DNA of 64,000 nt from an uncultured Erythrobacter sp. (GCA_947499505.1 CANMOQ010000004.1:186001-250000); one strand, 5' to 3'; numbered from the stretch's first letter, positions 26,724 through 35,669 are shown. Notes: a model not told the origin generated them from the letters alone. Numbers and translations: made by a program.

Positions 26724-27784
26724 AGGCCCCTGTTATCTCCAGCTGGTTTGGCAAAACCCATATTGAAGCGCCCGCGGATATTGAGAGCGCGGCGCTGCGT
26801 TCCGACCGCTTCCGTCTGGAACGAGAGGGCGATTGGCGGCGACTCGAAGAAATCCTGAAACGCATGGAGCGCGGCGGATTGCGGCGGGTGAGCGATGAGG
26901 ATTTGCTCGCCCTGCCCACTCTCTACCGCACGGCGGCCTCCAGCCTTTCCGTCGCGCGCGAGACCTCGCTCGATGCGTCAACTTTGCGCTATCTGGAGAG
27001 CCTGGTGCAGCGCGCCTGGTTTCAAGTTTACGGGCCGCGCCAGGGATTTGGCGGCTGGCTGCGCTCCTTCCTGTTCGGCGGGTGGAGCCGCGCGGTGCGC
27101 GAGATCTGGCTGGAGATTTGCATCGCCTTGGCGGTGATGGTCGCAGGTACAGTGGTTGGCTGGCTGCTCGTGGTGCAAGACCGCGAATGGTATTTCCGCC
27201 TCGTGCCCACGCAATTCCTTGACACCCGCGTGCCGGGCGCCAGCCGCGAGGTTTTGCAGGAATCGCTCGCGGTGGAGCAGGACGCGAGCGGCCTGTCCGT
27301 GTTCGCCGCCAGCCTGTTCAGCAACAATGCCGGGGTCGCGATCCTCGCCTTTGCGCTTGGCTTTGCCTTTGGCATCCCATCGCTAATGCTGCTGGTGCAC
27401 AATATGGCGGTGCTGGGCGCGATGCTGTGGCTGTTTGCGGGCCAAGGGCTGACGGTGGAATTCGCCGCATGGCTCAGCGTCCACGGCACCACAGAGCTGT
27501 TTGCGATCCTGCTATCGGGCGCGGCGGGCCTCCACATCGGACGCTCCATGGCCTTTCCTGGCAATCGCTCTGTCCTCACCGCAGCGGCGGAAAGCGGGCG
27601 GCGCGGCGCGGCCGTGATGGCGGGCGTGGTGCTGATGATGGTGGTCGCTGCTATCCTGGAGGCTTTCCCGCGCCAATTGGTCGGCGGAATGGAAGACCGC
27701 TTTCTGATCGGCGGCACGATGCTGGCGCTGTGGCTCGCCTATTTCTTCGCCTATCGGCCCAAGAATATTGAGGACACCGCATGA
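26720..27784 (+). CDS. Stage II sporulation protein M-like membrane protein
   Basis: A 354-residue protein of the SpoIIM/DUF95 family. The N-terminal 130 residues are cytoplasmic, followed by about five membrane helices, including IALAVMVAGTVVGWLLVVQ, VAILAFALGFAFGIPSLMLL and AVMAGVVLMMVVAAILEAF. Family features include FSNNAGVAI and the HGTTELFAILLSGAAGLHIG stretch. Outside sporulating bacteria its role is unknown; it travels with MoxR/DUF58/RDD genes. Confidence 0.88.
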   Translation: MKAPVISSWFGKTHIEAPADIESAALRSDRFRLEREGDWRRLEEILKRMERGGLRRVSDEDLLALPTLYRTAASSLSVARETSLDASTLRYLESLVQRAWFQVYGPRQGFGGWLRSFLFGGWSRAVREIWLEICIALAVMVAGTVVGWLLVVQDREWYFRLVPTQFLDTRVPGASREVLQESLAVEQDASGLSVFAASLFSNNAGVAILAFALGFAFGIPSLMLLVHNMAVLGAMLWLFAGQGLTVEFAAWLSVHGTTELFAILLSGAAGLHIGRSMAFPGNRSVLTAAAESGRRGAAVMAGVVLMMVVAAILEAFPRQLVGGMEDRFLIGGTMLALWLAYFFAYRPKNIEDTA

Positions 27785-28698
27785 GCGCGGCGGCCGGCAG
27801 CTATCAATATGTCAACAAGAGGCAGCGCACTCTGGTCACGCCAGAGGGCATCAGTGTGCCGATCGTGGTCGCATCGCGCGGGTCGCGGGTGGGCGCATTG
27901 GTGCTCGATTTCGTGCTGCTTTATGTCGGCTTGACGATCTTCGTCCTGCTGATGGGCTGGCTCGCATCGGGACTGTTTGATGAAATCGCGGACGGCATGG
28001 AAGAGAGCGTCTCGGGCGCCGGAGAGTTTATCGTCATCGTCTTCATCCTTATCCTGTTCCTGGCGCGCTATGGCTATTTCCTTGCCTTTGAGCTCGGCCC
28101 GCGCGGGGCGACGCTGGGCAAGCGCGCGACCGGCATACGCATCGCGGCGCGCGATGGCGGACGCCTAACCGCAGAGGCCGTTCTGGCCCGCAACCTGCTG
28201 CGCGATATTGAACTGTTTATGCCGCTCGTCTTCCTTATCTTCGCCCCCACTGGCGAGATGGGCAATGCCGGGCTCGCGGGTCTTGCCTGGTTCATGGTGT
28301 TCATGGCCTTCCCATTCTTCAACAAAGACGCTTTGCGCGCTGGCGATGTGATCGCGGGCACTTGGGTGGTCGAGGCCCCGCGCACAAAGCTGGCCGAGGC
28401 GCTTTCTACGCAGGGCGCAGCGCGCGGGCAGAGCGGTGTTACAGGCGCGCGCTATGAGTTTGGCGAGGAGGAGCTGTCGGTTTACGGCGAGCATGAATTG
28501 CAGACGCTAGAGCAGGTGCTGCGCGATGGGCGGGGCGAGGCGATTTCGGCGGTCCACGCCACCATTTGCGGCAAGATCGGATGGGATCCAGGCGCCGGTG
28601 ATGAGCGGGCTTTCCTAGAGGCGTTTTATGCGCAGCTGAGAGCGAAGCTGGAAAACGATATGCGCTTTGGCAAACGCAAACAGAACAAGTTCGCATGA
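27781..28698 (+). CDS. RDD family membrane protein
   Basis: A 305-residue protein whose first 200 residues form the RDD domain: ASRGSRVGALVLDFVLLYVG (helix one with the Arg and Asp positions), a second helix IVIVFILILFLARYGYFLAF, and GPRGATLGKRATGIRI. The C-terminal 100 residues are hydrophilic. RDD proteins have been linked to ion or osmolyte transport, but a role is not established here. It is joined by ATGA overlaps to the SpoIIM-like gene and to the beta-lactamase gene. Confidence 0.88.
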   Translation: MSAAAGSYQYVNKRQRTLVTPEGISVPIVVASRGSRVGALVLDFVLLYVGLTIFVLLMGWLASGLFDEIADGMEESVSGAGEFIVIVFILILFLARYGYFLAFELGPRGATLGKRATGIRIAARDGGRLTAEAVLARNLLRDIELFMPLVFLIFAPTGEMGNAGLAGLAWFMVFMAFPFFNKDALRAGDVIAGTWVVEAPRTKLAEALSTQGAARGQSGVTGARYEFGEEELSVYGEHELQTLEQVLRDGRGEAISAVHATICGKIGWDPGAGDERAFLEAFYAQLRAKLENDMRFGKRKQNKFA

Positions 28699-29624
28699 GC
28701 ACGCCCGGCGATCCTAAGGGAACGCCCAAGGCTCGGCGGCGCGCGGTCCTATCCGGAATGCTGGCAAGCGCGGCGGCGGCCTGCGTGCCGATAGATCAAA
28801 GCACGCTCGGGCGGCTTTCGGCCCGGCTGCGCATTCTTGAGGCGGCAAGCACTGGCGGCACATTGGGCGCGGCCATCATCGATACCGAAACCGGGCAATC
28901 GATCAGCCACAATGGCGCCGTGCGGTTTGGCCATTGCTCCTCGTTCAAGACCTCACTCGCCGCGCTGGTGCTCGCGCGCCATGCCTCTGGCGCAATCGAC
29001 GCCGACCGGGTCGTTCGCTGGAGCGAGGATGAACTGCTCTCCTATGCGCCCTTCACCACACCTCGCCTTCAGCAAGGGGCGAGCCTCCGCGAACTCGCAG
29101 AGGCAACGCAGAAAACCTCCGACAACACAGCGGCCAATATACTGCTCAGAGAGCTTGGCGGACCGGAGGCGCTCAACCAATTCTGGCGCGCGCTCGGCGA
29201 CGATGTGAGCCGGTTGGACCGGATTGAACCGGCGCTAAACCATGTGCCGGCGGGCGAGGTCCGCGACACCTCCACCCCGCTCGCCATGGCCCAAACCCTT
29301 GCCAAGCTGACTTATGGCGATGTTCTACCACCGCAGGAACGCGGGCAGTTGCGCAGCTGGATGGCGGAGACGCAGACCGGGCTCAAACGCGTGCGAGCAG
29401 GTCTGCCTCAGAATTGGCCCTCTGGCGACAAGACCGGCACATCGTTCTGGCCGGGCATGGGCAGCCTGTATGTCGATATTGGCTTTGCCGAGCCGCCGGG
29501 CCGAGCGCCAATCGCCTTTGCTGCATATTTCCGCGCGAAGGGCACGCATCAGCGGATGGAGCCAGCCGCTGAAGCATTGCTTGCTGAGATCGGCAAAGTG
29601 CTGGTCGATTTTGCGCGCGGCTAA
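28695..29624 (+). CDS. Class A beta-lactamase
   Basis: A 309-residue serine beta-lactamase with every class A motif: S-S-F-K (S70xxK73) in HCSSFKTSLA, S-D-N in KTSDNTAANILL, E-x-x-L-N (Glu166) in RIEPALNHVPAG, and K-T-G in GDKTGTSF. The N-terminus has twin arginines followed by a hydrophobic stretch and AAAAC (RRRAVLSGMLASAAAAC), suggesting Tat export and possibly a lipid anchor. It is the last gene of the DUF4129-MoxR operon and overlaps the RDD stop by four bases, an unusual setting, with no AmpR-type regulator nearby. Its substrate range cannot be inferred. Confidence 0.93.
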   Translation: MSTPGDPKGTPKARRRAVLSGMLASAAAACVPIDQSTLGRLSARLRILEAASTGGTLGAAIIDTETGQSISHNGAVRFGHCSSFKTSLAALVLARHASGAIDADRVVRWSEDELLSYAPFTTPRLQQGASLRELAEATQKTSDNTAANILLRELGGPEALNQFWRALGDDVSRLDRIEPALNHVPAGEVRDTSTPLAMAQTLAKLTYGDVLPPQERGQLRSWMAETQTGLKRVRAGLPQNWPSGDKTGTSFWPGMGSLYVDIGFAEPPGRAPIAFAAYFRAKGTHQRMEPAAEALLAEIGKVLVDFARG

Positions 29625-29642
29625 GCCGTTTACGACCTTTCG

Positions 29643-30734
29643 CTATTCACCTGCAAAGATCGCCACTTCATTGACACCGTCGCTGGTGGCCCGGCCCCGG
29701 TACATGCCGGTGGTGTTGAAGCTGTAAAGCGCGTGGCCATCGGGTGTCACCAGGATCACGCCGCCACTGCCGCCCAATCCCTTAACCTCAGCCATCACTG
29801 CATCGGCTTCCTCTTGCGCGGCTGACGCCTCAATCCCGAATTCGGAAGCGTGGATGTAGTATTCCGGAACGCCCTGCTCATCGACCGGCACCGTGGCTTG
29901 CACCGCGTCGCGTTCCCTAAGCAGACGATAAAACAGCCGCGAGCAAATCTCTTTCGCGACGCCGACCCGGATGAAGTATTCGCCTGAGCCCGTAGCCGAG
30001 ACGGCGCAGGAGCGGTTGTCGGCATAATTGCCCGCGCCAATCATGGGCGAATCTCCGATGCGGCCCCAACGCTTACCAGTCATCCCGCCGGTCGATGTGC
30101 CTGCGGCCAAATTGCCAGACAGATCCAGCGCCACTGCGCCGACGGTGCCGAATTTGTGGTCAACATCAGTCGCAGAGAGCTGGCGCGCTTTCATCCGCTC
30201 CAGCGCCTCACGCCGCCGCTCTGTCGCGAACCATTCCGGCCCAGCGGTCTCAAGACCTTTGTCAGCTGCAAATTCTTCCGCGCCCGCCCCGCTCAGGAAC
30301 ACATGGCGGCTCTCTGTGCGCACTTTATCGGCGAGCAAAATCGGGTTCTTGATCGCTTTGACGCCGGTGACCGCGCCTGCACTTCGGTCGCCCCCAACCA
30401 TGATCGAGGCATCGAGCTCATTCTCCCCTTCCCAGGTGAACACCGCGCCGCGCCCAGCGTTGAACAGCGGATTATCCTCCAGCGGAACGATCGCCGCCTT
30501 CACCGCATCCACCGCGCTGCCCCCGTCTTTCAAAATCTGCGTGCCGCGATCGAGCGCGTCTTGCAGCGCCGCCTCATACTCGGCGCGCAGCTCCGGCGTG
30601 ATCCGCTCTGGATCAAGCGTGCCCGCCCCGCCATGGATCGCGAGCGACCAGCGCGGCTCGTTCGGGTCCTGCGCCGCGGCGGGCGCGGCCCAAAGGGTGA
30701 AGGACAGCAAAGCAGCGGAAAGAAGCGTTTTCAT
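29643..30734 (-). CDS. Isoaspartyl peptidase/L-asparaginase (Ntn hydrolase)
   Basis: A 363-residue precursor of a type 2 (plant-type) asparaginase that cleaves itself into alpha and beta subunits. A Sec signal peptide (MKTLLSAALLSFTLWAAPAAAQ) indicates export. Motifs: LAIHGGAGT at the start of the mature protein, NPLFNAGRGAVFT, and the nucleophile threonine in FGTVGAVALDLSGNLAAG, followed by STGGMTGKRWGRIGDSP, which forms the substrate pocket. ATG 30734 is chosen because it begins the signal peptide; the frame runs on upstream into the divergent SDR gene. It is convergent with the beta-lactamase gene. Confidence 0.93.
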   Translation of the reverse strand: MKTLLSAALLSFTLWAAPAAAQDPNEPRWSLAIHGGAGTLDPERITPELRAEYEAALQDALDRGTQILKDGGSAVDAVKAAIVPLEDNPLFNAGRGAVFTWEGENELDASIMVGGDRSAGAVTGVKAIKNPILLADKVRTESRHVFLSGAGAEEFAADKGLETAGPEWFATERRREALERMKARQLSATDVDHKFGTVGAVALDLSGNLAAGTSTGGMTGKRWGRIGDSPMIGAGNYADNRSCAVSATGSGEYFIRVGVAKEICSRLFYRLLRERDAVQATVPVDEQGVPEYYIHASEFGIEASAAQEEADAVMAEVKGLGGSGGVILVTPDGHALYSFNTTGMYRGRATSDGVNEVAIFAGE

Positions 30735-30810
30735 AAAGCAAATGCCTATCGCAGAGTTGGAGCGCGGGCTAAGATCGCCGCAAATCACAAAATCTAAAAG
30801 GGATAATGGC

Positions 30811-31779
30811 ATGAGCAAGTTTGGCGCGCAATCGACCACGGATGAAGTGCTGTCCGGCATGGACCTATCGGGCACGACCGTGTTCATCACCGGGGCCAAT
30901 TCGGGCTTGGGCCTTGAGACGGCACGGGCGATGGCGGCCAAGGGCGCGCATATTGTGCTGGCCGGTCGATCTCAGACAAAGCTCGCTGAGGCAAAGCAAA
31001 GTATTGCGTCCGAAACGCCCGCCGCTCAGCTGGAGACGATCATTTGCGATCTCGGCTCGCTGGACAGCGTGCGCGCGTGCAGCGCGGAGGCGAATGAGCG
31101 CTTTGCCAAGATTGATCTGCTGATCAACAATGCAGGCGTCATGGCCTGCCCCAAGGAAGCGACCGCCGACGGGTTTGAGCGGCAATTTGGCACCAATCAT
31201 CTGGGCCATTTTCTGTTGACCAAAGGCCTCATGCCGCTGGTTGAGGCGGGCGCAAACAAGCGCATCGTCAACCTATCCAGCCGCGGCCATCATATCGCGC
31301 CTGTCGACTTAGATGATCCGAATTTCGAGAATCGCGAATATGACAAATGGCAGTCCTATGGTCAGTCCAAGACAGCGAATATCCTCTTCACAGTCGGGTT
31401 AGAACAGCGTTCCGCCGACAAGGGGATTCACGCGATCGCGCTCCATCCGGGAGGCATCATGACCAATCTGGGGCGGCATATGTCGGAAGACGACATCACC
31501 ATGATGCGCGAACGCATGCGCAAAGCCGCTGAAGAAAAAGGAGACGCGGGATCAGATGGGTTCAAGACCATCCCTCAGGGCGCAGCAACACAATGTTGGG
31601 CTGCCACCGCGCCGGAGCTGGAGGGCAAAGGCGGGTTCTACTGCGAAGACTGCCATATCGCCGAGCTGGATGATGAGCGCTTTGATGGCGGCGTGCGCAG
31701 TTATGCCCTCGACAAGGGCAATGCGAACCGCCTGTGGGCGCTGAGCGAGCAGATGGTGGGCGAGAGCTTCAGCGCCTGA
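30811..31779 (+). CDS. SDR family NAD(P)-dependent oxidoreductase
   Basis: A 322-residue short-chain dehydrogenase of the retinol dehydrogenase/WWOX-like kind. The cofactor motif is FITGANSGLGLETARAMA, with LAGRSQTKL suggesting NADP(H). NNAGVMA and the catalytic serine, tyrosine and lysine (VNLSSRGHH; YGQSKTANI) are in place. The C-terminus has a CEDCHIAELDDE segment seen in close relatives. ATG 30811 with GGGAT upstream is the start; a long in-frame stretch upstream is antisense to the asparaginase gene. Substrate unknown. Confidence 0.93.
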   Translation: MSKFGAQSTTDEVLSGMDLSGTTVFITGANSGLGLETARAMAAKGAHIVLAGRSQTKLAEAKQSIASETPAAQLETIICDLGSLDSVRACSAEANERFAKIDLLINNAGVMACPKEATADGFERQFGTNHLGHFLLTKGLMPLVEAGANKRIVNLSSRGHHIAPVDLDDPNFENREYDKWQSYGQSKTANILFTVGLEQRSADKGIHAIALHPGGIMTNLGRHMSEDDITMMRERMRKAAEEKGDAGSDGFKTIPQGAATQCWAATAPELEGKGGFYCEDCHIAELDDERFDGGVRSYALDKGNANRLWALSEQMVGESFSA

Positions 31780-31797
31780 TCCGGCGCCGGAGCTGCG

Positions 31798-32739
31798 CTA
31801 AGCCTCGGCCAGAAACTGCCTGACCAGCGCGAACACATCCTTCGCCTCGCGCGTCGGCGTGACCGCCATGAAGACATGCGGCGCGCCCTCATATTCATAG
31901 AGCTTTGCATCAATGCCTGCATCGCGCAGCTTGTGCGTGAAGGTGCGGCTGTCGATGATGAACAGATCGTGCCGCCCGGTGAAAATGCGGGTCGGCGGCA
32001 ATTGCGCCAGCGCCTCTGGCGCCGTGTATAACGGGCTGCATTCCGCGCTCGCCGGATCGCGCTCATCAGCAAACATCGCGCCGCAACTGCGCAAAGTGCC
32101 AATCTTCAACATGATGTCGTGCGGCTCCACCGCCTGCATCGCCGGATCCGCCATGGTCATATCAAGCCACGGCGCGAACAGAGCGAGCTTGCCAGCCTGC
32201 GGTCCGCCTGCCTTCGCCAGCCGCAGGGCGAGACTAAGCGCCATATGCCCGCCTGCGCTGTCGCCGCAGATCACGATGCGCTGCGGATCGTGCGCCTCGG
32301 CCAGCTTTGCAAACGCCGCATCCGCCAGTCTATCAGCGCGCGAATAATGGCTTTCGGGCACGACCTCATACATTGGCAAAGTGATGCTGACGCCCGCTTG
32401 CCCGACCAATTCTGCGGCTAGAGGCCAGTGTTCCTTAAACATTGGCAGGACAAAACCCCCGCCGTGGAAATAGAGCATATGCCAGTCCGCCGGACCCGAC
32501 CTGGGGTGCAGGGTGACGAGCTTTTGCCCCTCCGCCTCCCAATGCTCGACGCAAAATTGCTGCTCAAACTTGGGCGGCATAGGCGCGTCTTTGGGCGGCT
32601 TGCGCGAGGCCATGTAGGAGGTGAAATCGCCTGCATCATGCGGAAAAACCGAGGTTTTGCGCGACATGATCCATTTGACCAGCCGCATGGTCAGGCTCGC
32701 CTTGGCGCTGCGCAGTTCAATCGAGGTTTCGCTAAGCAT
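31798..32739 (-). CDS. Alpha/beta hydrolase fold (HSL-like esterase)
   Basis: A 313-residue hydrolase of the hormone-sensitive lipase family. The oxyanion-hole motif is YFHGGGF, the nucleophile elbow CGDSAGGHMALSLAL, the acid in GRHDLFIIDS and the catalytic histidine in YEGAPHVFM. ATG 32739 is supported by a GGGAGAG ribosome binding site; a longer frame to 32802 lacks one. It lies beside bufC on the same strand, 70 bases after the bufC stop, but is probably unrelated to it. Natural ester substrate unknown. Confidence 0.92.
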   Translation of the reverse strand: MLSETSIELRSAKASLTMRLVKWIMSRKTSVFPHDAGDFTSYMASRKPPKDAPMPPKFEQQFCVEHWEAEGQKLVTLHPRSGPADWHMLYFHGGGFVLPMFKEHWPLAAELVGQAGVSITLPMYEVVPESHYSRADRLADAAFAKLAEAHDPQRIVICGDSAGGHMALSLALRLAKAGGPQAGKLALFAPWLDMTMADPAMQAVEPHDIMLKIGTLRSCGAMFADERDPASAECSPLYTAPEALAQLPPTRIFTGRHDLFIIDSRTFTHKLRDAGIDAKLYEYEGAPHVFMAVTPTREAKDVFALVRQFLAEA

Positions 32740-32809
32740 GGTCTCTCCCTTTGAGTGAGAGACTGAAGCAGCGGCGCTCGAAGTCAAGTCGGCGAACACC
32801 AAGACCGGG

Positions 32810-33598
32810 TCAGGCGAGCCCGATGATCAGCCCATCATTGAGCCAGCCGCCCAGCATTGCGCCAGCGCGCATCGCCGCATCGGCGATGTCTTGCTCACCG
32901 GCATTGTCGCCCGCCAGCACCATGCAAATCTCGCCGTAGCTGGCACCGTTTTGGACCGCGCGGAATGCTCGGGCTTGCTCGGCATTGACCATGATGAAAA
33001 CCGGCTGTTCGCCTTCGCGCCACACCAGGCATCCGCCGGGGCCTTCCAGCGTAAACTCGCCCAGCTCTGCGCCGCCCTCGCCCAGACTGTTCCAGATCGC
33101 AGTGAGATCATGTGCCACCTCGCGCGCGGCGGTGCGCGGCGCTAGCACCAGCTTCATCGCGCCCCAGTCTTCATCGCCAAACTCCGCCGTGGCCGAGCCA
33201 AAGTCCTCGCCATTGAGCGGCTCAGCATCCGGCGCCGTCGCCAGTCCCAGCATGGTCCATTCGAGCCAAGCGAGCTCAGCAACTTCCGGATTGTTGCCGA
33301 ACAGCTGAGCGCAGCTGTCTTCAAAGCCCGCGCCCGCATCATCAATTGTCCAGCTCGCCGGGGGATTTGTGATCGCGTGGTGCGCCGCGACCTGAGCGAA
33401 GGGCGCATCGCCGACATATTGCTTCACCCGCTCAAACGTATCGCCCAGCGCGTCCATCAGAGCCGAGCGGTAATTGCCGCGGTAAACCTGCATTCCCGCA
33501 GCCTGCGAATTGCCCCAGCCCGCTGGCAGAGCCGCATTTTCATTAAGCACCTGCGCCATAAAGGCGGCCTGCTGCTGCGCGAGATCGGCGGCGCTCAT
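32810..33598 (-). CDS. bufC: Bufferin maturation partner protein BufC (DUF2063)
   Basis: A 262-residue protein with an N-terminal DUF2063 domain (QQQAAFMAQVLNEN, GMQVYRGNYRSALMDALGDT, AQVAAHHAITNPP) and a C-terminal domain from about residue 110 that resembles the RRE-like part used for peptide recognition. In bufferin clusters it works with the MNIO enzyme BufB to modify the precursor BufA. Its ATG overlaps the bufB stop by four bases (ATGA), and it is transcribed away from bufA. Identification rests on domain pattern plus cluster context. Confidence 0.88.
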   Translation of the reverse strand: MSAADLAQQQAAFMAQVLNENAALPAGWGNSQAAGMQVYRGNYRSALMDALGDTFERVKQYVGDAPFAQVAAHHAITNPPASWTIDDAGAGFEDSCAQLFGNNPEVAELAWLEWTMLGLATAPDAEPLNGEDFGSATAEFGDEDWGAMKLVLAPRTAAREVAHDLTAIWNSLGEGGAELGEFTLEGPGGCLVWREGEQPVFIMVNAEQARAFRAVQNGASYGEICMVLAGDNAGEQDIADAAMRAGAMLGGWLNDGLIIGLA

Positions 33599-34470
33599 GC
33601 GGGAACAGGCTCGCGCACGTCATCGGCAAGCCCGCGTGCGCGCTCCAGCTCCGCCAGCAGTTCGCCCAACGGCGGGATATTGTCATCACGCTCAATCATG
33701 GTCGCCACCGGTCCGGGCAGCATCCGCATGGCCTTGGCATAGAGCGCCCACACTGCATCGCACACTTCGCGGTCATGCGTGTCGATGATGATATCGCGGT
33801 GCTCGGTCGCTGGATCATGCCCGGCCAAATGGATCTGGCGAACGCGCTCCAATGGCAGGCCAGCGAGATAGTCATCCGCGCTAAAGCCGTGGTTCTGGCT
33901 GCTGACGTAGATATTGTTTACATCGAGCAGCAGATAACAGCCCGTGCGCCGCGCCATTTCGGACAGGAATTCCCATTCGGTCAGCTCATCTTCGGGGAAT
34001 GTGAGATAGCTGGAAGGGTTTTCGAACAACATCGGCCGCCCAAGGTGATCCTGCGCGCGGTCAATATTGGCGCACACCGCATCCAGCGCCTCGCCTGTCA
34101 GCGGCAGAGGCAGCAGATCGTGGCTGTTGTGGGCGCTGGTGCGGGTCCAGCACAGATGGTCTGAGACCCATAAAGGATCGATCCGGCGCTCCAGCACTTT
34201 GAGTTTATCGAGATAGTCCGCGTCCAATCCGCCCGCTGAGCCGATCGACATCGACACGCCGTGGATGATCACGGGGTGCTTTTCACGCACCGCCTCTAGG
34301 ATGCGCAGCTGCCGCCCGCCTTCGATCATATAGTTTTCCGAGATCACCTCGACGAAATCGACCGGCACATCCGGCCCATCGCCCCGCTCCAGGAAATCCT
34401 CGTAATGCGTGCGCCTGAGACCCAGGCCAAAGCCGCCAAAGGGCGCGATTGTATCGTGTGAGGTTTGCAT
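33595..34470 (-). CDS. bufB: Multinuclear non-heme iron oxidase BufB (DUF692)
   Basis: A 291-residue TIM-barrel enzyme of the MNIO family (formerly DUF692) that installs modifications on cysteines of RiPP precursors. Metal-ligand motifs are present in order: VIIHGVSMSIGS, VSDHLCW, MLFENPSSYL, LLLDVNNIYVSSQNHGF, IHLAGHDP, IDTHDREV and MIERDDNIP. ATG 34470 is preferred because GGCGGGA lies at good spacing; an ATG five codons earlier is possible. It forms a two-gene operon with bufC, with a SigF-type promoter about 230 bases upstream. In Caulobacter the equivalent enzyme modifies BufA to a copper-binding peptide. Confidence 0.92.
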   Translation of the reverse strand: MQTSHDTIAPFGGFGLGLRRTHYEDFLERGDGPDVPVDFVEVISENYMIEGGRQLRILEAVREKHPVIIHGVSMSIGSAGGLDADYLDKLKVLERRIDPLWVSDHLCWTRTSAHNSHDLLPLPLTGEALDAVCANIDRAQDHLGRPMLFENPSSYLTFPEDELTEWEFLSEMARRTGCYLLLDVNNIYVSSQNHGFSADDYLAGLPLERVRQIHLAGHDPATEHRDIIIDTHDREVCDAVWALYAKAMRMLPGPVATMIERDDNIPPLGELLAELERARGLADDVREPVPA

Positions 34471-34698
34471 ATCTTTTCCCGCCATAGCAGAAATTTAGCG
34501 GCCCGGTACGCCCACATTGCTCGTCCATTTGAAGGGTCGATTAATGGGAAGACGTGCAGGTGCACCAGGCCGCCTGACGATAAAAGCGCTCATGCTAGGT
34601 TTGAACGCTCCCTCGCCAATCTTTGAAACAGTGTTGAGCATTGCGGCTCAGCAGTGCGATTTATGCGTTGCCTTGCCATGCTTGCTTCATGGAGTGTG

Positions 34699-34724
34699 TT
34701 CGCGCGTAAGGGCGCAGGCGTTAC
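34699..34724 (-). promoter_or_regulatory. SigF-type promoter reading toward bufB-bufC
   Basis: On the minus strand GTAACG (34724-34719) is followed after exactly 16 bases by CGAA (34702-34699). The SigF consensus reported for Caulobacter is GTAACC-N16-CGAA, as I recall it, so this matches nine of ten positions. The expected start near 34690 leaves a leader of about 220 bases before bufB. Confidence 0.65.
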
Positions 34725-34780
34725 ACCTCGGTGCAAACAAACCTGCAGCATCAGAAAAAGTCAGAAAAAAATGCGCCGCT

Positions 34781-34806
34781 GTAACCAATCATTCGGAGCC
34801 CACGAA
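34781..34806 (+). promoter_or_regulatory. SigF-type promoter reading toward bufA-doxX-sigF-nrsF
   Basis: GTAACC at 34781-34786 is followed after exactly 16 bases by CGAA at 34803-34806, a full match to the recalled SigF consensus. The expected start near 34813 gives a leader of about 57 bases before bufA. This would make sigF autoregulated. Confidence 0.78.
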
Positions 34807-34869
34807 CTCATGGTCAGTTCCGGCGTGAAGCTGGACCAACACAATGATTTTGAGTTTTGGAGAAACATC

Positions 34870-35151
34870 ATGAACGCCAAGTCAATCGCCACCTTCGCTG
34901 GCCTCGCCATGACCGCCGGTATCGCAGCCGGGCTTGCAAGCACACCAGTTGCTGCGCAAGGTGCGAAAGAGAAGTGCTACGGAGTTTCAAAAGCAGGCAA
35001 GAACGATTGCGCCGCCGGTCCAGGCACCAGCTGTGCAGGCACATCGACCCGCGATTATCAAGGAAATGCATGGACCTATGTCGACAAGGGCAGCTGCGTG
35101 AAAATCAGTACGCCAAAGGGCAAAGGGTCGCTAAAGCCGATTAAGCGCTAA
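34870..35151 (+). CDS. bufA: Bufferin precursor BufA1 (DUF2282)
   Basis: A 93-residue exported precursor of the DUF2282 family. The first 30 residues form a Sec-type signal peptide ending VAAQ. The core has four cysteines at 36, 47, 55 and 76 in [24 protein letters not shown] and KGSCVKIS, the BufA1 arrangement in which the two central cysteines become thiooxazoles and the outer pair forms a disulfide. The C-terminal tail is Lys-rich. Start ATG 34870 has a GGAGA ribosome binding site; the longer frame upstream runs over the promoter and is not coding. It is divergent from bufB-bufC and followed by doxX, sigF and nrsF. Modification is inferred from family knowledge. Confidence 0.92.
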   Translation: MNAKSIATFAGLAMTAGIAAGLASTPVAAQGAKEKCYGVSKAGKNDCAAGPGTSCAGTSTRDYQGNAWTYVDKGSCVKISTPKGKGSLKPIKR

Positions 35152-35179
35152 GGCGCGCGGCGAATTCTAGGAGGAATTT

Positions 35180-35644
35180 ATGAGCAGCGTAATCTCTTTA
35201 TATGACCGGTTGGTCGGACTGCTATCTGGCCGATTCTTTGAAGGGCTTGCGCTGCTCTTCACCCGCGTCGCGCTCGCCGGAGTGTTCTGGCGGTCGTACA
35301 AAACCAAGGTTGAGGAAGGCACCTGGCTTCAGATAAGCGAAGTGCAATACTTCATCTTTGAGAATGAATTTTCAGGCCTTCCTTTGCCGACTAACATCGC
35401 GGTGCCGATGGCAACCTATGCCGAGTTTCTGTTCCCGATCCTGCTGGTGCTGGGCCTATTCACACGGTTCTCTGCGCTTGCTCTGATGGGCATGGCAATC
35501 GTCATTCAGTTGTTCGTATTCCCAACCTCTGATCACTTCTTTGGCTGGGCTGTTACAATCATCGCTCTGGCGCTGGCTCTTATTTCACGCGGCGGCGGTA
35601 TCTTTTCCCTCGACGCCCTGATCGCCAAAGCGCGCGGTCAGTAA
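35180..35644 (+). CDS. DoxX family membrane protein (BufD-like)
   Basis: A 154-residue protein with four hydrophobic helices; DoxX hallmarks include the first helix LALLFTRVALAGVFWRSYKTK, ATYAEFLFPILLVLGLFTRF, and the final helix FGWAVTIIALALALIS. A strong AGGAGG site precedes ATG 35180. DoxX-type proteins are regular members of bufferin operons, sitting right after the precursor, and may handle redox or membrane steps; the exact task is unknown. It lies 28 bases after bufA and 25 before sigF, so the four genes are probably one transcript. Confidence 0.9.
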   Translation: MSSVISLYDRLVGLLSGRFFEGLALLFTRVALAGVFWRSYKTKVEEGTWLQISEVQYFIFENEFSGLPLPTNIAVPMATYAEFLFPILLVLGLFTRFSALALMGMAIVIQLFVFPTSDHFFGWAVTIIALALALISRGGGIFSLDALIAKARGQ

Positions 35645-35669
35645 GCAGTAGGCTGAGAAGGACCGTCCC

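Noticed and set aside
30028..30810. Upstream extension of the SDR frame by 261 codons
   Set aside because: It lies antisense to the asparaginase-family gene, has Ser/Pro-rich shadow composition, and the SDR family starts near ATG 30811.
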